10,114 nucleotides of DNA from Clostridia bacterium (GTDB lineage Bacteria > Bacillota > Clostridia > Christensenellales > CAG-314). Location of the stretch: NCBI GenBank assembly GCA_028710055.1, contig JAQUSX010000010.1, positions 1-10,114 on the forward strand, in the 5' to 3' direction. The notes beneath the pieces were generated by a model that was not told the origin of the DNA, ran no database searches, and saw nothing but the letters and a program-made list of their open reading frames with translations. A program made the position numbers and the translations under genes. The stretch's first letter is position 1; each line of letters begins with the position of its first letter. Below are positions 1-6,427 of this stretch, piece after piece.

Positions 1-41
1 AGTAAAAATTTAAATAGATACAAAAATTTTTCGGAGGAAAA

Positions 42-1550
42 ATGAAAAGATATATTTTAGCTTTGGACGAAGGCACGACTAGCGCGCGGTGCGTATTATA
101 CGATACTCTGGAAAACAAAATAGCGCATATCGCGTCGCAGGAATTTGATTTAATTTTTCCTTGCGCGGGCTGGGTGGAGCAGGACGCCAATACCGTTTGG
201 GCGGCACAATACGCAGCATTAAACGAAACGATAGCGGCAAGCGGAGTAAAACTAAAAGAAATATACGGAATAGGCATTACGAATCAACGTGAAACGGTGG
301 TAATTTGGGACAAAAAAACGGGAAAACCTATTTACAACGCTATCGTTTGGCAATGCAGGCGAACTGCGGATTATTGCGACGAAATCAAAAAAGACGCCGA
401 GCTTGTTTTGAAAATTCAAGGTAAAACGGGACTTGTTATCGACGCGTATTTTTCGGCTAGCAAAATAAAATGGATTTTAGACAACGTAAAGGGCGCGCGG
501 CAAAAAGCGGTGAAAGGCGAACTGCTTTGCGGCACTATCGACACGTGGATTATTTATAAACTCACGCAGGGCAAAGTTCACGTCACCGACCCTACCAACG
601 CAAGCCGTACGATGCTTTATAATATCAACACGATGGATTGGGATGATGAGTTGCTGAAATTTTTCGATATTCCCAAAAATATTTTGCCGAAAGTCGTGGA
701 CAGCGACGCTGTCGTCGGAACCGCTGAAATATTGAAAATCCCGCTGCCTATATGCGGCATAGCGGGCGACCAGCAATCGGCGTTATTCGGTCAGGCGTGC
801 TTTACTGCGGGCTGCGCAAAGAATACGTACGGAACAGGCTGTTTTATATTGATGAATACGGGCGACGTTCCGAAGATAAGCAAAAACAATCTTCTTACGA
901 CCGTGGCATGGAGAGTGAACGGTAAAACTACATACGCTCTTGAAGGCAGCATATTTAACGCTGGAAGCACCGTTCAATGGATGCGGGACAAGTTAGATTT
1001 CTTTAAAGACAGTTCGGAAAGCGAAAAATGGGCGAAGGAAGCCAAAAACTGCGACGGCAGTCAAGGTACCGACGGAGTTTACGTCGTTCCCGCTTTTACC
1101 GGGCTTGGCGCGCCGTACTGGAATCAAGACGCAAGAGGACTGATAATAGGTATAACGCGCGGCACCACAAAAGCGCATATTATCAGAGCTACGCTTGAGA
1201 GTATGGCGTATTCAACCAAAGACGTCCTTATCAATATGGAAAAAGACGCCGAGTTAAAACTTAACAGTCTTGCGGTGGACGGCGGCGTATCAAAGAATAA
1301 TTTTCTTATGCAGTTTCAGTCCGATATATTAGGCGTAAATCTCAAACGACCTATTTCCACGGAAACGACGGTACTTGGGGCGGTGTTCCTTTGCGGACTG
1401 GGGCTAAAGGTATGGAAAAATCTCGATGAAATAAGCGCGCAATGGCAGATCGGAAAGGAATTTTCGCCAAGTATGCCGAAAGAAAAAGCCGAAAAGCTCT
1501 ACTCTAACTGGAAACGCGCCGTATTGCGTTGTTTGGATTGGCAGGAATAA
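42..1550 (+). CDS. glpK: Glycerol kinase (ATP:glycerol 3-phosphotransferase)
   Basis: Phosphorylates glycerol to sn-glycerol-3-phosphate in the cytoplasm, feeding phospholipid synthesis and glycolysis. The 502-residue length fits the FGGY-family enzyme. Visible motifs: phosphate-binding DEGTTSAR at residues 9-16 (the more usual form has Gln at residue 10), glycerol-binding NQRET at 81-85 (R83, E84), the WQCRRT block at 103-108, DAYFSASK at 134-141, TNASRTM at 185-191, AGDQQSALFGQ at 241-251 (D243, Q244) and the second-domain VDGGVSKN at 412-419. The ATG follows a strong ribosome site (CGGAGG at 32-37). The stretch just before AGDQQ is unusually short: it has neither the histidine loop phosphorylated by HPr in many Bacillota GlpKs nor the Gly-Gly-Thr-Arg loop that binds fructose-1,6-bisphosphate in E. 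coli. The upstream promoter, and any partner such as a glycerol facilitator, would lie outside the window. Family assignment is secure. Confidence 0.97.
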   Translation: MKRYILALDEGTTSARCVLYDTLENKIAHIASQEFDLIFPCAGWVEQDANTVWAAQYAALNETIAASGVKLKEIYGIGITNQRETVVIWDKKTGKPIYNAIVWQCRRTADYCDEIKKDAELVLKIQGKTGLVIDAYFSASKIKWILDNVKGARQKAVKGELLCGTIDTWIIYKLTQGKVHVTDPTNASRTMLYNINTMDWDDELLKFFDIPKNILPKVVDSDAVVGTAEILKIPLPICGIAGDQQSALFGQACFTAGCAKNTYGTGCFILMNTGDVPKISKNNLLTTVAWRVNGKTTYALEGSIFNAGSTVQWMRDKLDFFKDSSESEKWAKEAKNCDGSQGTDGVYVVPAFTGLGAPYWNQDARGLIIGITRGTTKAHIIRATLESMAYSTKDVLINMEKDAELKLNSLAVDGGVSKNNFLMQFQSDILGVNLKRPISTETTVLGAVFLCGLGLKVWKNLDEISAQWQIGKEFSPSMPKEKAEKLYSNWKRAVLRCLDWQE

Positions 1551-1618
1551 GTTCTAAAACAAGAGTTTTTTAAAATAATGCAATAGTTTTACAAAAATAA
1601 TTTTTTCGTTATTAAGAA

Positions 1619-1637
1619 TATAATATTTTACTATAAA
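1619..1637 (+). promoter_or_regulatory. Possible -10 elements ahead of the lipid operon
   Basis: A perfect TATAAT lies at 1619-1624 and a TATAAA at 1632-1637, in the 141-base gap between glpK and the hydrolase gene. Neither has a convincing -35 hexamer at 16-18 bp, and the region is A+T-rich, so chance matches are easy. A promoter here would make the hydrolase operon independent of glpK. No clear terminator follows glpK, so read-through is also possible. Confidence 0.35.
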
Positions 1638-1649
1638 GACAATAGAAAT

Positions 1650-1665
1650 TTACCGTGTGCGGTAA
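1650..1665. promoter_or_regulatory. Inverted repeat in the hydrolase gene leader
   Basis: TTACCG-TGTG-CGGTAA is a perfect 6-bp inverted repeat with a 4-base centre. It ends 9 bases before the AGGAGG ribosome site at 1675-1680 and lies just downstream of the candidate -10 elements. It is much more G+C-rich than its surroundings. It could be an operator near the transcription start or a small hairpin in the mRNA leader. No T-run follows, so it is not a terminator. The regulator is not recognisable. Confidence 0.45.
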
Positions 1666-1691
1666 GAATTTTATAGGAGGGAAAAACAAAA

Positions 1692-2594
1692 ATGGAAAAA
1701 ATAAAACTGGCGACTCATGACAAACGAGAGGTAACGCTGTATTTATGGGACAAAGTCGAAAAGCCGACGCTTGTCGTTCAGCTTGTTCATGGTATGTGCG
1801 AGCATAGCGCAAGATACGACGACTTTGCCAAATTTTTGAACAAAAACGACATAATAGTAGCAATGAACGACCAAAGAGGACACGGTATGTCGACGACACC
1901 CAGTAATTACGGTTATGACGACGGCGATATGTGGGAAAATAACATAGCCGACCAAATGCGGTTAAGCGAATATTTGCGTGACAAATACGCTTTGCCTATC
2001 GTTATGTTCGGACACAGCTACGGCAGTTTTTTGAATCAAAGACTTTTGGAAATTAACCCCGTACCCGTCGCTTTTGTGCTTTCGGGCAGCTGTTATATGA
2101 ATAACATTTTGACAAAAGCCGGCGCGATAATAAGCGCGGGAAAAGCGAAAAAAGACCCCAAAGGCGCGGGCAAAATTATGGCCGATATGTCTTTTAAGGC
2201 GTATGAAAAAACCTATCCCGGCGTAAACAGCTGGCTTAACCGCGACAAGACGGAAGTGGATAAATACAATGCGGACCCGGCGTGCGGATACATAGCTTCC
2301 AACAGTTTTTACGCTTCGTTTATGCGCGGATTAAAATCTATTTACAAACGTGATTCCGTTGCGGACATAAATATTAACCGTCCCGTTTATATGTTCAGCG
2401 GAGAAGGCGACCCTGTCGGCGAATACGGCAAAGGCGTAAAGAAGTTGTATGAATTTTATAAAAAAGTCGGCATAAAAGACGTCACGATGAAACTTTACCC
2501 CGAAGGACGCCACGAAATGTTGAACGAAATAAACAAAAAAGAAGTTTACGTCGACGCGGTAAAATTTTTGGATAAATTCCGTCAAAAAGTTTAA
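1692..2594 (+). CDS. Alpha/beta hydrolase, monoacylglycerol lipase / lysophospholipase-like
   Basis: A 300-residue serine hydrolase of the Hydrolase_4 / serine aminopeptidase S33 type, the group holding monoacylglycerol lipases and PldB-like lysophospholipases. Visible: the oxyanion motif VHGMCEHSARY at residues 32-42, DQRGHGMS at 60-67, nucleophile elbow GHSYGS at 107-112 (Ser109), acid in SGEGDPVG at 236-243 (Asp240) and catalytic histidine in GRHEMLNE at 272-279 (His274). The variable part between the elbow and residue 225 is the lid region expected to set substrate choice. There is no signal peptide, so it is probably cytoplasmic or peripheral to the membrane. The ATG at 1692 follows a strong AGGAGGG. 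The next gene begins 32 bases after the stop, suggesting one operon with the two membrane proteins. Acting on acylglycerols or lysolipids is inferred from the family; the sequence alone does not prove the substrate, and other esters remain possible. Confidence 0.9.
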   Translation: MEKIKLATHDKREVTLYLWDKVEKPTLVVQLVHGMCEHSARYDDFAKFLNKNDIIVAMNDQRGHGMSTTPSNYGYDDGDMWENNIADQMRLSEYLRDKYALPIVMFGHSYGSFLNQRLLEINPVPVAFVLSGSCYMNNILTKAGAIISAGKAKKDPKGAGKIMADMSFKAYEKTYPGVNSWLNRDKTEVDKYNADPACGYIASNSFYASFMRGLKSIYKRDSVADININRPVYMFSGEGDPVGEYGKGVKKLYEFYKKVGIKDVTMKLYPEGRHEMLNEINKKEVYVDAVKFLDKFRQKV

Positions 2595-2626
2595 AATCGT
2601 AACATAAAGCTTTTTTGGAGAAAATT

Positions 2627-3298
2627 TTGTCTAAGTCCAAAATAATCACAATTTTTATCAGCGTAGAAGCGGTTTTGTACCTATGGTTTTTAGCGATAGA
2701 TATATTTACCGTTAACGATTCCACAGCCGTTAAATACGTTTCAATTATCTTGTGTTTTTTGGCGTCTATGGCATACCTAGCGTATGACAAAAAAATCGAC
2801 AAGCGGCTGCTGATAAACATAGCACTTCTACTAACAATTATCGCTGATTTGTTTTTGCTTGTTTTGAACGACTATTATACGGTGGGGGTGGCGGTGTTTG
2901 CCGCCGCTCAAACCGCATACGCCGTTTATTTGCATTTTGATAAACACGGTATTATTACTACCGTTATATTAAGAAGCGTCTTAATTATAGGCGGAGCATT
3001 ATTCGCTTATTTGTGGGTGGGGTTTTCCTGGCTGGCGTTACTCGGCATATTCTATTTTATAAATTTGGTTGTCAACGTTATTGAAAGCTACGCTTTTATT
3101 CCAAAAACGGGCGTAACTTTGGCGATTGGGCTAACATTGCTTATGTTTTGCGATATTTGCGTGGGACTAAATAATTTTCACGCCGTGACAGGCGTTACCT
3201 TGCCTAGGTGGGTTAACGATTTTGTCGCCGTTGCAATGTGGGCTTTTTATCTGCCTAGTCAAGTAGCGATCGCGTTAAACCCATTGGAGAAAAAATGA
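2627..3298 (+). CDS. YhhN/TMEM86-family membrane protein (putative lysoplasmalogenase)
   Basis: A very hydrophobic protein of 223 residues with about eight predicted membrane helices (near 6-24, 37-54, 62-80, 84-103, 109-129, 131-153, 163-181, 198-217). Family-like features are ADLFLL at 73-78, the FAAAQTAY block at 91-98, an Asn near 150 and CDICVGL at 175-181; Asp74 and Asp176 are the buried acidic positions expected in YhhN/TMEM86 proteins. Characterised members hydrolyse the vinyl-ether bond of lysoplasmalogens, and plasmalogens occur in many anaerobic clostridia. I chose the TTG at 2627 because GGAG at 2617-2620 sits six bases before it; the in-frame TTG at 2615 overlaps that site and is less likely. 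The stop overlaps the next start (ATGA at 3295-3298), so translation with the following gene is probably coupled. Family is likely; the enzymatic substrate is inferred. Confidence 0.8.
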   Translation: MSKSKIITIFISVEAVLYLWFLAIDIFTVNDSTAVKYVSIILCFLASMAYLAYDKKIDKRLLINIALLLTIIADLFLLVLNDYYTVGVAVFAAAQTAYAVYLHFDKHGIITTVILRSVLIIGGALFAYLWVGFSWLALLGIFYFINLVVNVIESYAFIPKTGVTLAIGLTLLMFCDICVGLNNFHAVTGVTLPRWVNDFVAVAMWAFYLPSQVAIALNPLEKK

Positions 3299-3969
3299 GG
3301 ACTTTAAATATTATTTTTACCGTTTTAATGATAATTGCGCTTGTCGCAATGCTTAGCTTTTCGGCTAATTTGGTTTTGTATGCGCGCTTTTTTTATTTCG
3401 CGCAAATCGACGCGTTAAATATCGAAAGCAGTTCGGGATACACCAAAGAGCAAATAGTGGAAGCGTATAACGACGTTATAGATTACTGTATTTACGGCGG
3501 CGAGTTTTCCGCGGGGGACCTTAGTTTTTCCGAAAGCGGAGCCAGTCATTTTGCCGATTGCAAAAATCTTTTTGATTTGAATTTATACGTCTTTATAACG
3601 AGTATGATTATCGCCGTTACTCTTATGATACTTGATAAAACCAAAGTAATCGAATTGATACAGCCAAAAGGCTATGCGCCCGCTTTTTACGCGGGATTAA
3701 CGGGGCTTGGTTTGTTTTCTCTTTTGGGAATTTACGCCGCGGTAGATTTTGACTCGATGTTTTTGGCGTTTCATACCATCTTTTTCCCGGGAAAAACCAA
3801 TTTTTATTTTTCGCCAATTACCGACCAGGTTATAAATATTTTGCCCGAACAGTTTTTCCTTAGCTGCGCCATAGCTATTATTTCTATCATAATTTTGACT
3901 TGCGTAGGGTATATATTATTCGCGATAATAAAACGCAATAGATATCTGAAACATCTTGGCATAAGATAA
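3295..3969 (+). CDS. lit: Lit-like / DUF1461 (TIGR01906) membrane protein, candidate lipoprotein intramolecular transacylase
   Basis: A 224-residue protein with four predicted membrane helices (about 5-30, 95-114, 128-150, 186-213). The two large loops, residues 31-94 and 151-185, would face outward if the N terminus is inside. Each carries a family motif: SGYTKEQI at 47-54 and GASHFADCKNLF at 82-93 in the first, FHTIFFPGKTNFYF at 159-172 plus LPEQFF at 183-188 in the second. His85 and His160 correspond in position and context to the two histidines I recall as essential in Bacillus cereus Lit. Lit moves the sn-2 acyl chain of the lipoprotein diacylglyceryl-cysteine onto the cysteine amino group, giving lyso-form lipoproteins. 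GGAG at 3286-3289 serves the ATG, which overlaps the previous stop by ATGA. It is the last gene before a terminator. DUF1461 membership is strong; Lit activity is inferred, since not every member has been tested. Confidence 0.8.
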   Translation: MRTLNIIFTVLMIIALVAMLSFSANLVLYARFFYFAQIDALNIESSSGYTKEQIVEAYNDVIDYCIYGGEFSAGDLSFSESGASHFADCKNLFDLNLYVFITSMIIAVTLMILDKTKVIELIQPKGYAPAFYAGLTGLGLFSLLGIYAAVDFDSMFLAFHTIFFPGKTNFYFSPITDQVINILPEQFFLSCAIAIISIIILTCVGYILFAIIKRNRYLKHLGIR

Positions 3970-3990
3970 TTTTAATTTAATTCAAATCAA

Positions 3991-4030
3991 AAAAACAAGT
4001 ACGGTATTTCGGACTTGTTTTTATTTTTTT
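3991..4030 (+). terminator. Rho-independent terminator after the lipid operon
   Basis: A 10-bp stem pairs 3991-4000 (AAAAACAAGT) with 4013-4022 (ACTTGTTTTT). After one mismatch it can extend by an inner CG/CG pair and a G-U pair around a 4-base loop. A run of seven T follows at 4024-4030. It starts 21 bases after the stop of the Lit-like gene. The A-run on its left means it could also work on the other strand, but no minus-strand gene is nearby. Confidence 0.85.
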
Positions 4031-4186
4031 AATGAACTAAAAAGCAGATATTTTCTTTTCAGCAAGTTTTCTTTTTTCGTTATTAAAACGACCACAAAAA
4101 TTTAAAATATTAAACTAAATTTGATTTTTTTCCGTAAAAAATTCCCTAGATTAAGTTTGTTTTTTCGCGACAATAATTTAATAAGC

Positions 4187-4237
4187 GAATATTTATACAG
4201 TCAACTTTTATAAATATTCAACACTATGAATATTTAT
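4187..4237. repeat. Three copies of GAATATTTAT (direct, inverted, direct)
   Basis: GAATATTTAT occurs at 4187-4196 and 4228-4237, and its reverse complement at 4210-4219. Copies one and two form an 11-bp inverted repeat (4187-4197 with 4209-4219). Copies two and three form another 11-bp inverted repeat (4210-4220 with 4227-4237) around a 6-base loop. The two hairpins would exclude each other in single-stranded form. The cluster ends about 75 bases before the -35 hexamer of the topoisomerase promoter, so protein-binding sites are one reading. The region is strongly A+T-rich, which weakens any single pair; three copies in 51 bases are less easily due to chance. Confidence 0.5.
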
Positions 4238-4311
4238 GCAATAAATTTTGTATCAAAGCGATTTAAAAAGAAAATCCACCGAAATTATTGCATATTTACT
4301 CAAAGTTTGTA

Positions 4312-4340
4312 TTGCAAAAAACTGGTAAATATGGTATAAT
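4312..4340 (+). promoter_or_regulatory. Extended -10 housekeeping promoter for the topoisomerase operon
   Basis: TTGCAA at 4312-4317 (-35, 4 of 6 consensus) and a perfect TATAAT at 4335-4340 (-10) are separated by exactly 17 bp. A TG dinucleotide at 4332-4333 gives the extended -10 form TGnTATAAT. Transcription would start near 4347, leaving a leader of roughly 35 bases. This is the best vegetative-sigma promoter in the window. Confidence 0.85.
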
Positions 4341-4360
4341 ACAAGTATTAAAAGCTAAAT

Positions 4361-4366
4361 AAGGAG
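4361..4366 (+). promoter_or_regulatory. Distant ribosome binding site of the topoisomerase B gene
   Basis: AAGGAG is a good Shine-Dalgarno match, but 15 bases separate it from the ATG at 4382; the usual gap is 5-9. No ATG, GTG or TTG lies at the ideal distance. The in-frame ATA at 4376 is 9 bases from the site, but ATA is a very rare start. The ATG at 4382 is kept because it is the only conventional start close to the conserved N terminus. Confidence 0.6.
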
Positions 4367-4381
4367 CGTACAAAAATAGTT

Positions 4382-6367
4382 ATGACAGTAAAAACAGGCA
4401 ACGAATATTTGGCGAAAGACATTCAAGTGCTAGAAGGGCTGGACGCTGTAAGAATGCGCCCCGGCATGTATATAGGCACGACGGGAATAAAAGGTCTTCA
4501 TCATTTGCTGTGGGAAATAGTCGATAACGCGGTTGATGAAGCTGCGAACGGTTTTGCCGATAAAATCACCGTTACTATTCACCCCGACGAGAGCGTTACC
4601 GTTACCGATAACGGCAGAGGCATTCCCGTCGACATTCATCCGCATTTAAAAGTCAGCGCGGTGGAAGTAGTATATACTCAGCTACACGCCGGCGGAAAAT
4701 TCAGCACAAAAAATTACTCGTATTCGGGCGGTTTGCATGGCGTGGGAGCTTCCGTCACCAATGCTTTGTCGCAATGGCTGGAAGTTTACGTGTGCAAAGA
4801 CGGCTGGAAATATTATCAAAAATTTCATTCGTTTATGCCCGAAGGCGGCAAAAAAATAAAAAGCGGCGTTCCTGTAGAACCGCTGAAAAAAATGGAAGAA
4901 ACAACCGAAACGGGAACGACAGTCACTTTTTTGGCGGACGAAACCGTATTCGGCAAAAACTGTATAGCTATGAATCTCGAGACCGTCGCCCGCAGAATAC
5001 GCGAGCTCGCGTTTTTGAATAAAGGCACGGAATTTGTTTTAACCGACGAAAGAATAACCGAAGAAGAGACGAATGAAATATGGAAGCGTGTTTATAAATA
5101 TGACGGCGGATTAAGCGATTTTGTAAAAAGCTTAAATGAAAACAAAATCCCAATCCATCTTGCGCCTATTTTCGGAGCGGCGGAAAACGACGTTATGAAG
5201 CTCGAATTCGCTATTCAATACACAAACAGTTATTCGGAAAACGTTTTTTCTTACGTTAATAATATTCCCACATCCGAGGGCGGCACACACGAAACGGGCT
5301 TTAAGACGGCTTTGACAAAAGTTATGAACGAGTACGCCAGAAAAAAAGGTTTTTTGCGCGATAAAGACGAAAACCTAATGGGCGAAGATTACCGCGAGGG
5401 TATAACCGCTGTGCTGTCGGTAAAAATGGCGAATGTGCAGTTTGAAGGGCAGACAAAAACGAAACTTGGCAATATCGAAGCGAAAGCCGCATGCGAACAG
5501 CTTGTGTACGATAACCTTATGAGTTTGCTTGAAAAAGACAATAAAACAAGCGAAGTCATCGTTAAAAAATCTATCGCTTCGGCAAAGGTAAGAATAGCCG
5601 CCCGTAACGCGAAAGAACTTGCCCGCACGAAAAACACGATAGCCAACGCCACATTAGTAGGCAAACTTGCAAGTTGCACGGGCAGAGATTATTCGCAAAA
5701 CGAGCTTTTTATTGTGGAAGGCGATTCCGCAGGCGGTACGGCGAAACAAGCGAGAAACCGTCGTTTTCAAGCGATACTTCCTTTAAGGGGAAAGCCGCTT
5801 AATTCGGAACGCAAACGTGTTGACCAGGTTTTGGCGAATGAAGAAATCCGTACAATCATCTCCGCTCTCGATACGAGTATCGGAGAAGATTTTGATATGA
5901 CGAGCCTTAAATACGACAAAGTTATTATTTTGTCAGATGCCGACCAGGACGGCGCGCACATCAGAGCTATTTTGCTAACGTTTTTCTTCCGTTATATGAA
6001 AGAGCTTATTACTGAAGGTCACGTTTATATAGGCATGCCGCCGTTATATAAGGTCAGTAAAAAAGATAAGGTCATGTACGCATACGACGATAACGAGCTT
6101 TCCGCAGTTATGAACGAGATGGGACGCAACGCGGAACTGCAAAGATATAAAGGTTTGGGCGAGATGAATACGGATCAGTTAAAAGACACGACAATGTCGC
6201 CGAAATCTCGAAAACTATTGCGTGTGACGCTTGACGACGCCGCCGAAGCGGACAGAATGATAACCATGCTTATGGGCGACCAAGTGGAAGCGCGAAAAAA
6301 TTATATTATTGAACACGCCGATTTTAACAAAAATACCGACAAAAACGTGGAAACTTATTTAGCGTAA
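4382..6367 (+). CDS. parE: Type IIA DNA topoisomerase B subunit (topoisomerase IV ParE-like)
   Basis: The 661-residue ATPase subunit of a type IIA topoisomerase, acting with the A subunit encoded next to it in the cytoplasm. Domains in order: GHKL ATPase (about 10-230) with EIVDNAVDE at 45-53 (Glu45, Asn49), DNGRGIP at 76-82 and GGLHGVG at 116-122; transducer domain with the ATP-sensing lysine in QTKTKLGN at 357-364 (Lys359); TOPRIM domain with FIVEGDSAGG at 443-452 (Glu446), PLRGKPLN at 467-474 and the metal-binding DADQD at 519-523; C-terminal QRYKGLGEMN at 587-596. It lacks the large insertion of enterobacterial GyrB, as expected for Bacillota. GyrB and ParE are hard to separate by motif; parE is chosen because of the partner downstream. 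The A-subunit start follows 60 bases after this stop with no terminator between, so the two are co-transcribed from the promoter at 4312-4340. A second GyrB-type gene elsewhere would be expected. Confidence 0.95.
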   Translation: MTVKTGNEYLAKDIQVLEGLDAVRMRPGMYIGTTGIKGLHHLLWEIVDNAVDEAANGFADKITVTIHPDESVTVTDNGRGIPVDIHPHLKVSAVEVVYTQLHAGGKFSTKNYSYSGGLHGVGASVTNALSQWLEVYVCKDGWKYYQKFHSFMPEGGKKIKSGVPVEPLKKMEETTETGTTVTFLADETVFGKNCIAMNLETVARRIRELAFLNKGTEFVLTDERITEEETNEIWKRVYKYDGGLSDFVKSLNENKIPIHLAPIFGAAENDVMKLEFAIQYTNSYSENVFSYVNNIPTSEGGTHETGFKTALTKVMNEYARKKGFLRDKDENLMGEDYREGITAVLSVKMANVQFEGQTKTKLGNIEAKAACEQLVYDNLMSLLEKDNKTSEVIVKKSIASAKVRIAARNAKELARTKNTIANATLVGKLASCTGRDYSQNELFIVEGDSAGGTAKQARNRRFQAILPLRGKPLNSERKRVDQVLANEEIRTIISALDTSIGEDFDMTSLKYDKVIILSDADQDGAHIRAILLTFFFRYMKELITEGHVYIGMPPLYKVSKKDKVMYAYDDNELSAVMNEMGRNAELQRYKGLGEMNTDQLKDTTMSPKSRKLLRVTLDDAAEADRMITMLMGDQVEARKNYIIEHADFNKNTDKNVETYLA

Positions 6368-6427
6368 AAACTGTAATAATCAAAATTTATATAGAAAGTG
6401 AAATCAGACCAGACAAAGGGGAGCAAA

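Larger units (their letters stand above)
3970..4381. other. 412-base A+T-rich intergenic control region
   Basis: This gap holds the terminator of the upstream operon (3991-4030), the triple GAATATTTAT cluster (4187-4237) and the topoisomerase promoter (4312-4340). It also has a weaker 10-bp inverted repeat, TATGCAATAA at 4235-4244 with TTATTGCATA at 4285-4294. Between 4031 and 4186 I see only A/T-rich sequence with no convincing ORF or RNA structure. The stretch is long for a gap between same-strand genes and marks a true transcription-unit boundary. Confidence 0.7.

Noticed and set aside
1-41. AAAAATTT-rich sequence before glpK as an operator
   Set aside because: It is only A/T-run symmetry and is cut by the window edge.
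1556-1571. AAAAC-AAGA-GTTTT mini-hairpin with T-run after glpK, as a terminator
   Set aside because: The stem is only five pairs with a single G-C pair, and would be unstable. It is too weak to list.
2615-3298. Longer YhhN-type protein starting at TTG 2615
   Set aside because: That start overlaps the only ribosome site (GGAG 2617-2620). TTG 2627 has the site at proper distance.
4235-4294. 10-bp inverted repeat TATGCAATAA / TTATTGCATA as a regulatory structure
   Set aside because: One 10-bp pair separated by 40 bases is roughly what chance gives in a 400-base A+T-rich gap.
4774-5022. 82-codon overlapping frame inside the topoisomerase B gene
   Set aside because: It is out of frame within a highly conserved gene, Arg/Lys-rich low-information sequence, with no ribosome site.
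6398-6427. GTG 6398 as the start of the topoisomerase A subunit
   Set aside because: No good ribosome site precedes it, while AAGGGGAG sits just before ATG 6428.
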